Assembly: GCF_028281305.1 (NCBI RefSeq)
Contig: NZ_JANQKD010000107.1
Coordinates: 1-48,220, forward strand
Direction: 5' to 3'
Origin: Pelagibius sp.
Lineage (GTDB): Bacteria; Pseudomonadota; Alphaproteobacteria; Kiloniellales; Kiloniellaceae
DNA: 48,220 bases
Shown piece by piece: positions 7,947-16,628 of this stretch (its first letter is position 1; the number at the start of each line of letters is the position of its first letter). The translations under genes were made by a program, and so were the position numbers. The notes beneath the pieces were generated by a model. It made no database searches. It was given only the letters and a program-made list of their open reading frames with translations, and was not told where the DNA came from.

Positions 7947-10900
7947 ATGGTTAAACTCCCTTATCTGCCAGAGCCATCGGCTCTGCCTGGCGCCCTGCAG
8001 CCCTCATTGGGCGAGGCATGGCTCGAGAGATGGCGCGCGCAGATGGAAGCCTCTGCGGATCCCGCCCACCAGGACTTCCTCAGCCAACTTGATGGGGCCC
8101 CCGGCGGTGCGCGCCTGCTCGAATCCGTGTTCGCAAACTCGCCATTCCTCAGCCAATGCCTTACCGCTGATATCGGGCTGCTGCCGGATGTTTTAAACCA
8201 TGGGCCGCATTGGGTCCTCAGGAAAGCGCTAGAAGACCTCAAAAGCAAGGCCGCAGGCTGTGCCGATCAAGCGGAATTGATGGGGATTCTCAGGCGGCAG
8301 AGGCGCCGGGTCGCCTTCGCCGTGGCCTATGCCGACATGGCCGGCTTCTGGGACGTCGAAACGGTCACCCAAGCGCTCTCCGACCTCGCCGATACCGCGA
8401 TCGATGCCGCACTTTGTGGCCTGTTAACCCTCGCCATCCAGCGCGGCGAGCTGGAGGTCGGCGAGCCTGGCCCGGGGGAACGGGGGGAAGCCCTTACCGC
8501 CAGCTGCGGCCTGACGGTGCTCGGCATGGGCAAACTCGGCGCCCGGGAACTCAACTACTCCTCCGACATCGACCTGATCGTCATCTTCGATCCCGAGAAA
8601 ATCGACTACCGCCACAGCCGCGGCGTTCAGCAGGGCATGGTGCGTCTGACCCGCGACCTGCTGCGCGCCCTCGACGAGCGCACCGCCGAGGGCTTCGTGT
8701 TCCGCACCGATCTGCGCCTGCGACCGGATCCGGGCGCCATGCCCCTGGCGATCCGCATCAACGCGGCACTGACCTATTACGAGAGCATGGGTCAGAACTG
8801 GGAACGCGCTGCGATGATCAAGGCCCGGCCGGTGGCCGGCGATATCGCACTCGGCGAGCGCTTTCTGGCTGAACTGCGCCCCTTTGTCTGGCGCAAACAC
8901 CTGGATTTCTGGGCCATTCAGGATGTGCATTCGATCAAGCGGCAGATCAACGCCCACAAGGGCGGTTCGGTAATCGCGGTCAACGGCCACAACGTGAAGC
9001 TGGGCCGCGGCGGCATTCGCGAAATCGAGTTCTTTGCCCAGACCCAGCAGCTCATCTGGGGCGGGCGGGAGCCCAGCCTGCGGACCCCCCGCACCACGGA
9101 GGCTCTGGCAGCGCTGGCAGAGCGCGGACATGTGGATCGGGGGACCGCAGAGGCCCTCTGCGAGGCCTATGGTTTCCTGCGCCGTCTCGAACACCGCCTG
9201 CAGATGGTCGAGGATCAGCAGACCCACAGCATCCCCCAGGACGACGAGGCCGTCGACCGGCTGGCGGTCTTTCTCGGGTATCCGGACCCCGGGCTCTTCC
9301 GCGACGATCTCCTGGCGCGGCTGCGGCTGGTGGAGGATCACTACGCCCACCTCTTCGAGGAGTCGCCCTCGCTGTCAGGCCCGGGCAACCTGGTCTTCAC
9401 CGGCGGGGAGGCCGATCCGGAGACCCTGGCGACCCTCAAGAGCCTGGGCTTCGAAGACCCCGGGCGGGTCTGGAGCGTGGTCAGCGGCTGGCACCACGGA
9501 CGCTACCGGGCAGTCCGCTCGACCCGCAGCCGCCAGCTGCTCACCGAACTGGTGCCGACGGTCCTGGACCTCCTGGCCAAGACCCGCGAACCCGATCAGG
9601 CGCTGGTGAAGTTTGACAGCCTCCTGGCCGGCCTGCCGGCCGGGGTGCAGATTTTCTCGCTGCTGAGTAACAATCCTCGGCTTCTGGAACTGGTCGCCGA
9701 GGTCATGGGGTCGGCCCCGATGCTGGCCGACCGGTTGGCCCGCCGCCCCTCGCTTCTGGAAGCCGTCCTGGCCGGCGACTTCTTCGACCCGCTGCCCGAT
9801 GCCGAGACCCTGGACCACGAACTGCGCGAAGCGTTGACCGATGCCCAGGACCTGCAGGACGTGCTGGACCTGACCCGTCGCTGGGCCAACGACCGGCGGT
9901 TCCAGGTGGGTGTCCACATTCTCAGGCACAAGGGCACGGTCGACGACAGCGGGCGCGCCCTCAGCGACATCGCCGGCGCGGCGCTGAGGGCGCTCTACCA
10001 GCCGGTCATGGACGACCTGGCCCGCAACCACGGCTATCTGTCCGGTTCCAGCCTCGCGGTGATCGCGATGGGCAAGATGGGCGGGCGGGAGATGACCGTC
10101 TCCTCCGACCTCGACCTCATTCTGCTCTACGAACTGCCGCCGGAGGACGGCCAGTCGGGCGGGCCCAAACCCCTCGACCCACCGCGCTACTATGCGCGGC
10201 TGGCCCAGCGTCTGATCAACGCGGTGACGGCGCAGACCGCCGAGGGCACGCTCTATGAAATCGACATGCGGCTGCGCCCCTCCGGCAATGCGGGACCGAT
10301 CGCAACTTCGCTGTCCGGCTTCAGGCGCTACTACGCCGAGCAGGCCTGGACCTGGGAGCATATGGCCCTGACGCGGGCCCGCGTGGTGGCGGGACCGGAG
10401 GACTTCTGCCAAAAGGTGACGGCGAGCCTGCACCACATCCTGACCCGCCCGCGCGACCCGGACGCGCTGCTGGCCGACGTGGCGGCGATGCGCCGGCGCC
10501 TGCACAAGGAACATCCGGCAAAGTCCATCTGGAGCGTCAAGTATGCCGCCGGCGGCCTGATCGACGCCGAGTTCCTGGCCCAGTACCTGCAATTGCGGGA
10601 GGCCGCCAAGCATCCGGAGGTATTGGCGACCGCGACCCAGCAGGCCTTTGCCAATCTGGCCGAAACGGGCGTGCTGGACGCCGGGCTCGCCGCGCAACTG
10701 ATCGAGGCGACCCGCTTTCTGCGCCAGGTTCAGGAGGCCTTGCGCCTGACCGTCGGGCCGGCTTTCGATGCCGACAGCCTTTCCCCGGCCCTGCAGGACG
10801 CCCTGGCCGCCAGCGCCGGGATGGACTCCTTCACAGCCCTGCGCGATTGCCTTGTGACGACCCTCTCCTGGTTGCACCAGGTCTTCGTCGAGACCATCGA

Positions 10901-10952
10901 TCATCCCGCCCCCCCGGCCTTGAAAGAGCCGGACAGGGCAATTGTTCCCTGA
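7947..10952 (+). CDS. glnE: bifunctional glutamine synthetase adenylyltransferase/deadenylase
   Basis: Adds AMP to, and removes it from, glutamine synthetase in response to PII and glutamine. It is 1001 aa, full length. Two nucleotidyltransferase domains are visible: the N-terminal deadenylase with GMGKLGARELNYSSDIDLIV near residue 192, and the C-terminal adenylylase with AMGKMGGREMTVSSDLDLIL near 707, each keeping the DxD metal pair (SDIDL, SDLDL). The linker segments KARPVAGD and KLGRGGIREIEFFAQ are typical. The start ATG at 7947 follows GAG only, a weak ribosome site. It lies 76 bp from the divergent AsmA-like gene and no ammonium or PII gene is adjacent. Confidence 0.96.
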   Translation: MVKLPYLPEPSALPGALQPSLGEAWLERWRAQMEASADPAHQDFLSQLDGAPGGARLLESVFANSPFLSQCLTADIGLLPDVLNHGPHWVLRKALEDLKSKAAGCADQAELMGILRRQRRRVAFAVAYADMAGFWDVETVTQALSDLADTAIDAALCGLLTLAIQRGELEVGEPGPGERGEALTASCGLTVLGMGKLGARELNYSSDIDLIVIFDPEKIDYRHSRGVQQGMVRLTRDLLRALDERTAEGFVFRTDLRLRPDPGAMPLAIRINAALTYYESMGQNWERAAMIKARPVAGDIALGERFLAELRPFVWRKHLDFWAIQDVHSIKRQINAHKGGSVIAVNGHNVKLGRGGIREIEFFAQTQQLIWGGREPSLRTPRTTEALAALAERGHVDRGTAEALCEAYGFLRRLEHRLQMVEDQQTHSIPQDDEAVDRLAVFLGYPDPGLFRDDLLARLRLVEDHYAHLFEESPSLSGPGNLVFTGGEADPETLATLKSLGFEDPGRVWSVVSGWHHGRYRAVRSTRSRQLLTELVPTVLDLLAKTREPDQALVKFDSLLAGLPAGVQIFSLLSNNPRLLELVAEVMGSAPMLADRLARRPSLLEAVLAGDFFDPLPDAETLDHELREALTDAQDLQDVLDLTRRWANDRRFQVGVHILRHKGTVDDSGRALSDIAGAALRALYQPVMDDLARNHGYLSGSSLAVIAMGKMGGREMTVSSDLDLILLYELPPEDGQSGGPKPLDPPRYYARLAQRLINAVTAQTAEGTLYEIDMRLRPSGNAGPIATSLSGFRRYYAEQAWTWEHMALTRARVVAGPEDFCQKVTASLHHILTRPRDPDALLADVAAMRRRLHKEHPAKSIWSVKYAAGGLIDAEFLAQYLQLREAAKHPEVLATATQQAFANLAETGVLDAGLAAQLIEATRFLRQVQEALRLTVGPAFDADSLSPALQDALAASAGMDSFTALRDCLVTTLSWLHQVFVETIDHPAPPALKEPDRAIVP

Positions 10953-11047
10953 GAACCAAACCGGCATCGGCCTTTGCACCAGGGGTCTTGACCTAGCGGT
11001 TCATCGCACGATCTTTAGGCGCCGAAGATGCAATCGGTCGGACCTGC

Positions 11048-11091
11048 ACTCAGCCAAAACTCAGCCCACACTCAGCCCACACTCAGGAGGA
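11048..11091 (+). repeat. 4 x 11-bp tandem repeat ending in the bcp ribosome binding site
   Basis: Four adjoining 11-bp units (ACTCAGCCAAA, ACTCAGCCCAC, ACTCAGCCCAC, ACTCAGGAGGA) occupy 11048-11091. The last unit has diverged so that it supplies AGGAGG (11085-11090), nine nt before the bcp ATG. Units two and three are identical. Confidence 0.9.
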
Positions 11092-11099
11092 TTCTGCGA

Positions 11100-11561
11100 A
11101 TGGTCGAAGTCGGAAAGAAGGCGCCAAACTTCAAGATGGCCACGGATGGCGGCGGCAGCGTCGCGCTGAAGGATCTGAAGGACCAGAAGGTGGTGCTCTA
11201 CTTCTATCCCAAGGACGACACGCCGGGCTGCACCAAGGAGGCCTGCGGTTTTCGCGATGCCTTTCCGGACTTCTCAAAGCTCGATGCCGTCGTTATCGGC
11301 GTCTCCAAGGACAGCGTGGCCAAGCACGACAAGTTCAAGGCCAAGCACCATTTGCCCTTCACCCTCGCCTCCGATGAAGACGGCAACGTCTGCGAGGCCT
11401 ATGGCACCTGGGTCGAGAAGTCCATGTACGGCAAAAAGTACATGGGCATCGAGCGCGCCACCTTCCTGATCGACGAGAAAGGCGTTGTCCGCGGCGAATG
11501 GCGCAAGGTCAAAGTGCCGGGCCACGTCGATGCGGTGCTGGAGGCGGCGCAGGCGCTCTGA
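11100..11561 (+). CDS. bcp: thioredoxin-dependent thiol peroxidase (peroxiredoxin Q/Bcp)
   Basis: Reduces hydrogen peroxide and organic hydroperoxides with electrons from thioredoxin. It is 153 aa, normal for the family. The peroxidatic Cys is residue 44 in DDTPGCTKEACGFRD and the resolving Cys is residue 49, the CxxxxC arrangement of Bcp. The FYPKDDTPG segment and the conserved Arg of the C-terminal RATFLID segment are present. The ATG at 11100 is set by AGGAGG nine nt upstream, itself part of a tandem repeat; the open frame upstream of it is not coding. Confidence 0.95.
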   Translation: MVEVGKKAPNFKMATDGGGSVALKDLKDQKVVLYFYPKDDTPGCTKEACGFRDAFPDFSKLDAVVIGVSKDSVAKHDKFKAKHHLPFTLASDEDGNVCEAYGTWVEKSMYGKKYMGIERATFLIDEKGVVRGEWRKVKVPGHVDAVLEAAQAL

Positions 11562-11672
11562 CCACCGGGCTCACGGGCGCCGGAGGATGTTGGCAAGGCC
11601 GTTGCCGACGGGCCGGTGTCGAGCTATCGATGGGGCCTATGCCCCTGCCCACCTCAAAGGACGCCTAGCCTG

Positions 11673-12470
11673 ATGAATACGCTGACGGCCCGGGCGGTCG
11701 CCGTGCTGACGGATGCGGATCCCGCCGGCAAGGCGGAGCGCGCGCGCACCATGGCGGCGGACTGGGCAGAGGGGCGCATCGGCAGCCTTGGCGACACCCG
11801 CCCGCCGGCGCGTCCCGCACGCCCCGAGAGACCGCAGTTGAAGCGCCCCGGCGACATGCCCAAGCGCAAGATCAACCGCGGCACCGCCGGGCGTTTCGCG
11901 CTGCTGCACGCCCTTGCCCATATCGAACTGAACGCCATCGACCTGGCCTGCGATATTCTCGCCCGCTTCCCCGAGCAAGGCCTGCCCAATGCCTTCCATG
12001 ACGACTGGCTGCGGGTGGCGGAGGAGGAAGCGAAGCACTTCCTGCTGCTCGAGGAGCGGCTGGACGAACTGGGCGGCGCGTATGGCGATCTGCCCGCGCA
12101 CGACGGTCTCTGGCAGGCCGCCGAAGACACCGCCGGCGACCTGCTCGCGCGCCTCGCCGTGGTGCCCCTGGTGCTGGAGGCGCGCGGCCTGGACGTGACC
12201 CCTGCCATGATCGCGAAGCTGGAGGCCGTCGACGATCATCGCAGCGCCGGGGTGCTGGACGTCATCTACCGCGACGAAGTCGGCCACGTCGCCATTGGCA
12301 AGCGCTGGTTCGACCATCTCTGTCAGCGCGATGGCGTCGATCCCCGCCGGACGTGGCAAGACCTGGTCCGCCGGCACTTCAAGGGCCAGCTTAAGCCGCC
12401 CTTCAACGAGGACGCGCGCCAGCAGGCCAACCTGCCGCCCGATTTCTACACCGCACTGGCGGAACTCTAG
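11673..12470 (+). CDS. DUF455 family ferritin-like protein
   Basis: A 265-aa protein of the DUF455 family, which has a ferritin-like four-helix fold related to di-iron hydroxylases. Possible metal ligands are visible as HALAHIELNAIDL (His/Glu), DDWLRVAEEEAKHF (Glu/Glu/His) and YRDEVGHVAIGKRW (Glu/His). The N-terminal 70 residues carry the family segment RPERPQLKRPG. The ATG at 11673 has AAAGGA 11 nt upstream. It follows bcp by about 110 nt on the same strand; a redox or tRNA-modification role can be imagined from the fold, but its substrate is not known. Confidence 0.85.
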   Translation: MNTLTARAVAVLTDADPAGKAERARTMAADWAEGRIGSLGDTRPPARPARPERPQLKRPGDMPKRKINRGTAGRFALLHALAHIELNAIDLACDILARFPEQGLPNAFHDDWLRVAEEEAKHFLLLEERLDELGGAYGDLPAHDGLWQAAEDTAGDLLARLAVVPLVLEARGLDVTPAMIAKLEAVDDHRSAGVLDVIYRDEVGHVAIGKRWFDHLCQRDGVDPRRTWQDLVRRHFKGQLKPPFNEDARQQANLPPDFYTALAEL

Positions 12471-12560
12471 CACTCCTGGCGCGCCCCCCAATTCTGCATG
12501 ACAGCCCTGCCGCGGCTGCGTTTGACCGCGAAAGCCGAACCGGCTAGGGCTGGCAGGGTC

Positions 12561-13499
12561 ATGGCAAGCGAAGACAGCAAGGCGCAGCCGGCCCCGCGGC
12601 TGCTGGGGCTCAGCGAACGACAGCTGGCCTTTGTCCTGCTGTTCATCGCCCCGGCGCTCTTCGCCTCCAACATGCTGACGGCACGGGCCACCCACGATCT
12701 TTTCCCACCCATCGCCCTGGCCTTCTGGCGCTGGACCTGCACCCTGGCGCTGCTGATGCCGTTTACCGCCGCAGCGCTCTGGCAGCATCGCGCCGCCATC
12801 CTGCGGGAGTGGCGGGACCTGCTGATCCTCGGCGCGCTCGGCATGGGCGTCTGCGGGGCCTTCGTCTACATCGCCGCCGACACTACGACCGCCACCAACA
12901 TCGGCCTCATCTATGCTGCCTCCCCGATCCTCATCGTCCTGATCGCGCGCTTCGTCTATGGCGAGCGCGTATCGCCGCTGCAGGCCCTCGGGATTGCGCT
13001 CTCGCTGACCGGCGTTCTGGCCATCATCGGCCGCGGCGATCTCAGCGTTCTGGCCAATCTCGAGTTCTCACCCGGCGACCTCTGGACCCTGGCCGCAATG
13101 ACCGCCTGGGCGGTGTATTCCGTCATGCTGCGCCACCGGCCCTCGGCCCTGCCGCTCATGGCCCGCTTCGCGGCGATCAGCGGCGGCGGTATTCTCATTC
13201 TGCTGCCTTTCACGGTCGCCGAAGGTCTCTCCGGCGACCTGCCGCCCCTGACAACCACCAGCTTTCTCATCGTCGCCTTCCTGGCGGTCTTCGCCTCCTT
13301 CGGCGCCTATCAGGTCTATGCCCTGGTGCAACGCAGCCTGGGCGCCGGCCCCACCAGCCTGCTGATGTACCTGATCCCGCTCTATAACGGAGTCTTGGCC
13401 TTTGTGATCCTGGGCGAGACCCTGCAGCTCTACCATCTGCTCGGAGCGATCCTGGTGCTGCCGGGGATCTATCTGGCGACCCGGAAGGCGGGAACCTAG
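12561..13499 (+). CDS. DMT-family transporter (EamA)
   Basis: An inner-membrane metabolite exporter of the drug/metabolite transporter superfamily, about 312 aa, with ten hydrophobic segments arranged as two EamA repeats. The repeat ends are recognisable in the first half (FVYIAADTTTATNIGLIYAA followed by PILIVLIARFVYGERVSPLQ) and the second (LLMYLIPLYNGVLAFVILGE followed by YHLLGAILVLPGIYLATR). ATG 12561 is preceded by GGCAGGG and gives a short cytosolic tail; an ATG at 12498 in the same frame would add 21 residues without a ribosome site. The substrate cannot be told from sequence. Confidence 0.88.
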   Translation: MASEDSKAQPAPRLLGLSERQLAFVLLFIAPALFASNMLTARATHDLFPPIALAFWRWTCTLALLMPFTAAALWQHRAAILREWRDLLILGALGMGVCGAFVYIAADTTTATNIGLIYAASPILIVLIARFVYGERVSPLQALGIALSLTGVLAIIGRGDLSVLANLEFSPGDLWTLAAMTAWAVYSVMLRHRPSALPLMARFAAISGGGILILLPFTVAEGLSGDLPPLTTTSFLIVAFLAVFASFGAYQVYALVQRSLGAGPTSLLMYLIPLYNGVLAFVILGETLQLYHLLGAILVLPGIYLATRKAGT

Positions 13500-13539
13500 G
13501 GGCCCTTGCCGCCCAGGCGAATCGTGCTATCCAGACGGG

Positions 13540-14412
13540 GTGAGTGCGGAGCCCTACAGACTTGTCCTTGTCGCAGGCGCCATGCGCAGCGGAACCTCGC
13601 TGCTGCAGCACGTGCTTTGCGCCTCCCCCCAGGCCAATCCTTTCGTGCACGGGTGCCGCTATCTGACGAGCCAGATCGCGATCTATGCGCAGTACGCCGG
13701 CAGCGATCACCTCTATGTCGAGGACTATCTGGGCGGCCGTGACGGGCTCACCGCCTTCACCAGGGACATCCTCGAGCGCCTGTTGCGGGAAACCCATCGG
13801 CGGCTCGATCATCCGGACTGTCTGGTCCTGAAGAACCCGGAACTCTCGACATACTTCCCGCAGGCGGCCGCGCTGTTGCCGTCAGCCCGCTTCGTCGTCT
13901 CCGTGCGCGAGCCCAAGGACACCATTGCTTCGATGATCAGCGTCGGCGAGAAGCATCGGCAGAGCGGCGTCAACAGCTTCCTGGCCGGCGTCGGCAGAGA
14001 TATCGCGAAGCTCAGCGCGTCCTATCGCCAGTTCTACCTGCCGGTCCTGCGGGCGCTGCAGAAGGGCGATGAGGCCCTGAAGGAGCGTGTGCTCTTCGTG
14101 GGCTACGAGTCCTTGATCGGCGGCACCGAGCCGATCGTAGAGCGCCTTTCCGCGTTCACCGGACTTTCCTTGCCGGCGGACACAGTGGACGACGGGCAGA
14201 CCTGGCGCAGCCGCGTGGACCCGGAGAACGACGAAATCTACAGCCATCCGCGCTGGGGCGCCTATGTGACGGCGCTGAGCGGCGGGCCGATCTCCGCCGC
14301 CAGTATCGGGCGTTATCGCGAGGTTCTGACGGAGGCCGAGGCCGACCAGATCGACAGTCTCTGCGCCGACATCCGGCGCGCCTTCGGCTACGCGCAGGAA
14401 GGATCGCCGTAG
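13540..14412 (+). CDS. sulfotransferase family protein
   Basis: A 290-aa PAPS-dependent sulfotransferase-fold protein. The 5'-phosphosulfate loop is GAMRSGTSLLQ at residues 13-23, and the 3'-phosphate region is FVVSVREPKDTIASM, where the Arg and the later Ser match the family pattern. The start is GTG at 13540; the first ATG lies inside the PAPS loop and cannot be used. It follows the EamA gene by 40 nt on the same strand and its stop is 10 bp from the convergent GNAT-like gene of the P450 cassette. The acceptor is unknown; it may be a carbohydrate, lipid or small metabolite, conceivably the product of the neighbouring cassette. Confidence 0.82.
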   Translation: MSAEPYRLVLVAGAMRSGTSLLQHVLCASPQANPFVHGCRYLTSQIAIYAQYAGSDHLYVEDYLGGRDGLTAFTRDILERLLRETHRRLDHPDCLVLKNPELSTYFPQAAALLPSARFVVSVREPKDTIASMISVGEKHRQSGVNSFLAGVGRDIAKLSASYRQFYLPVLRALQKGDEALKERVLFVGYESLIGGTEPIVERLSAFTGLSLPADTVDDGQTWRSRVDPENDEIYSHPRWGAYVTALSGGPISAASIGRYREVLTEAEADQIDSLCADIRRAFGYAQEGSP

Positions 14413-14422
14413 CGGCGGTGAG

Positions 14423-15178
14423 TCAGCCGCTGCTCGGTGAGATCGCCGCTTCGAGGCCGCCTTCGTAGCCCTGGTCGAAGAGACGGGCGGCGAGCGGGTT
14501 CTGGTTCTTGCGGCTGAGCTCCGTCAGGCAGATCAGTTCATCGCCATCGACGTAACCGGGGTTCTTTTCCAGGAAGAACCGCACGTCGGGACGGCGGCGG
14601 TCCTTCTCCGGAATGTCCGCCCAGTCCGTCTTCAGGTGCCCGCGCGACTCGGCAAAATGCAGAACCCCCGTGGCCGGGTTATAGGTGTCGCCGAACTTGT
14701 TGGCGGCAAGTTGATCCATCAGGCCTTTGGCCTCCTCCGGCGTCGACCGGTTGTAGGCCGGATAGAAGACCCGGTAGAACGCCCTGAGATAGCGATAAGT
14801 GCGGTGACCTTTGACCAGCAGAAACCAGTAGAGCGGAACCTCCGGCGCCTCTGACTTCAGTGCCCCGGAGAAGTGAATCCAGGTGAACGCCAGGGCCTGC
14901 TGGCCCCAATGGTCCTGATGCACGATGGTGTCGCCGGAGTACATGATGCGCACCGGGCTGCCGCGAAAGTCTTCTTCCCAGACCTTGATCGACGAGAAAC
15001 CCTGCAGGGAGTGGTTCGGATCCCTGAGGATAACGGCGTACTGCTTGTCTGAAAGGTCGCTGAGAAAGAGTTCTTCGCTGGTCCCGCCATAGTAGTGTTC
15101 GTAGAGCTTGAACATGTCGGTCCGGGTGGTTTTGCCCAGACAGCTCACGCGCTCGATATGGCCGTTGAGTTCGGTCAT
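14423..15178 (-). CDS. GNAT-like acyltransferase of unknown substrate
   Basis: A 251-aa soluble protein, last gene of the minus-strand P450/ligase cassette. I do not recognise a named family. The middle part, IMYSGDTIVHQDHWGQQAL followed by a long helix and YWFLLVKGHRTYRYL, looks like the core of a GNAT fold, with HWGQQAL in the position of the acyl-CoA pyrophosphate loop; this is inference from pattern only. There is no signal peptide or membrane segment. It starts 26 nt after the ligase stop, so the two are probably co-translated. If the GNAT reading is right it would transfer an acyl group made available by the ligase next door. Confidence 0.6.
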   Translation of the reverse strand: MTELNGHIERVSCLGKTTRTDMFKLYEHYYGGTSEELFLSDLSDKQYAVILRDPNHSLQGFSSIKVWEEDFRGSPVRIMYSGDTIVHQDHWGQQALAFTWIHFSGALKSEAPEVPLYWFLLVKGHRTYRYLRAFYRVFYPAYNRSTPEEAKGLMDQLAANKFGDTYNPATGVLHFAESRGHLKTDWADIPEKDRRRPDVRFFLEKNPGYVDGDELICLTELSRKNQNPLAARLFDQGYEGGLEAAISPSSG

Positions 15179-15204
15179 CCCTTCACCCTTTTCGGAAGGG
15201 CCGT

Positions 15205-16614
15205 CTAGCCGGCCACCTCTGAAACGAACTCCTCGTACTTTCCGCGGGGACTGAGCGGAATCTCGTCCACATAAGTGAAAGTTACGTTAAAGGGGTGACC
15301 CAGGTTTCGCAGAATAAGCGCGCGCATCTGTTCTTCCTGCTCCGGTGTCACCGGTTCGGACACCACCATCAGTTTCTCGATCTCGCTGATGCTGCGCTGA
15401 ATGAACTGGAAGCGCTGGACGGCGGTGGTAATCGCCTTGTAGTCGCCGTGATCGCCGAGATAAGGAAAGACGGTCGAGCCGTCCGGCAGCGCGAGCCGGT
15501 TACGCTGCCGGCCGACCGTCCGTGTGATCACCGGCAAACCGCGGCCGCAGGCACAGGGCGCACCGACTTCCGCATAGTCGCCGAGTTCGTAGCGCACCAG
15601 CGGCGTCGCGAAGTTGTGGAGCGGCGTGATCAGCACGCGGCCTACCTCTCCGGGGCCGCAGGCCCTGCCCGACTCGTCCACCACTTCAACCAGAACGTTC
15701 TCGGACTGCACGTGATAGACATCGTATTCCGGACACTGGATGGTCAGGTATCCCGCTTCTTCGCTGCTGTAGGAATCCTTCAAAGGAATTCCCCAGGCCT
15801 CTCGGACGAGGCGGCGCGTCTGATCGGTCACCGTTTCGCCGACGGTCATGACCTGTTTCAGGCTCGGCAGGCTTATGTCCCGTTCGATGCAGTGCTTGGC
15901 CAGCGCCATCAGGTTCGACGGGAAGGAAATGAGATAGTCCGGCGCCTCTTTCCGGAGCCAGGCCACCTGGTCCGGCAGTTCGCTGATGACGTTCAGCAGG
16001 GCAGCCGGCCCGGTCGGATAGATCGCGCCGGAGGCCGGCCCCCAGCTGTCGCCGCGGGCGCCGTCCGGCGGCATGGCCACGCCCTTTCGCGTCCAGCGAA
16101 TGGCCGCAAGCTTGCCGCCGAGATCGCGCCCCTGCCAGAAGTGCTCGCGCATCACGCAGGCGCGCCAAAAGAGGTTGGTGACCTCGGTCCCGTACATGCG
16201 CACGGCACGGCCGGTGGAGCCGGAGGTTTCGATCTGATGCGTCTTGCCGTGCGACTTCGGCAGCGCTGTTGTGTTGATGTCCTTGCCGGCCGCCTGCAGT
16301 TCGGCGCGCCTGAGGATCGGCAGCCGGTCCAAGGTCTCACGGGTGACCTCGGCGTCGGGATCGACGCCGGCCTCGGCAAAGCGGCGCTGATAGAACGGCA
16401 CTGTGCGGGCTACATGAGAGAACAACAGGCGAAGCTGCTTTGCCTGAAGGTCAAAGATCTCCTCCGGCGCCAGCCACTGTGTCTGATCGAGCTGGTACAG
16501 CAACGACAACAGCAGCGAGGCCATGCGCCCTGGAATGGCCGGGCTGACGATCCCCGGCACCGAGGAACGTGGAATGCTCACCCTCTTTTCCACCATGACA
16601 CCCTTTTCAACCAT
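15205..16614 (-). CDS. phenylacetate-CoA ligase-like adenylate-forming enzyme (PaaK/CapK type)
   Basis: Predicted to activate a carboxylic acid as acyl-AMP and probably pass it to CoA or another acceptor. It shows the PaaK-family start LLFSHVARTVPFYQRRF, the ATP loop TSGSTGRAVRM, the A5-like DSYSSEEAG, the LVRYELGDYAEVG segment with the conserved Asp, a Cys pair in PCACGRGLP and a C-terminal SPRGKYEEF with the likely catalytic Lys. The start lies in an 18-bp tandem duplication that holds two in-frame ATGs (16614 and 16596), each usable: 16614 has GAGGGG overlapping the P450 stop, 16596 has AAAAGG. I list the longer (469 aa). The acid substrate is unknown. Confidence 0.85.
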   Translation of the reverse strand: MVEKGVMVEKRVSIPRSSVPGIVSPAIPGRMASLLLSLLYQLDQTQWLAPEEIFDLQAKQLRLLFSHVARTVPFYQRRFAEAGVDPDAEVTRETLDRLPILRRAELQAAGKDINTTALPKSHGKTHQIETSGSTGRAVRMYGTEVTNLFWRACVMREHFWQGRDLGGKLAAIRWTRKGVAMPPDGARGDSWGPASGAIYPTGPAALLNVISELPDQVAWLRKEAPDYLISFPSNLMALAKHCIERDISLPSLKQVMTVGETVTDQTRRLVREAWGIPLKDSYSSEEAGYLTIQCPEYDVYHVQSENVLVEVVDESGRACGPGEVGRVLITPLHNFATPLVRYELGDYAEVGAPCACGRGLPVITRTVGRQRNRLALPDGSTVFPYLGDHGDYKAITTAVQRFQFIQRSISEIEKLMVVSEPVTPEQEEQMRALILRNLGHPFNVTFTYVDEIPLSPRGKYEEFVSEVAG

Positions 16615-16620
16615 GACACC
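16585..16620 (-). repeat. 2 x 18-bp duplication carrying two start codons
   Basis: Two adjoining 18-bp units (16585-16602 and 16603-16620), differing at one base, cover the start of the ligase gene. On the minus strand each unit reads GGTGTCATGG followed by TTGAAAAG or TGGAAAAG, so both the ATG and a purine-rich ribosome-site-like stretch have been doubled, giving the peptide MVEKGVMVEK. Confidence 0.9.
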
Positions 16621-16628
16621 GGGGCCCC

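Noticed and set aside
9375..10979. 534-aa open frame opposite glnE
   Set aside because: glnE is full length with both catalytic domains; the antisense frame has no protein-like features.
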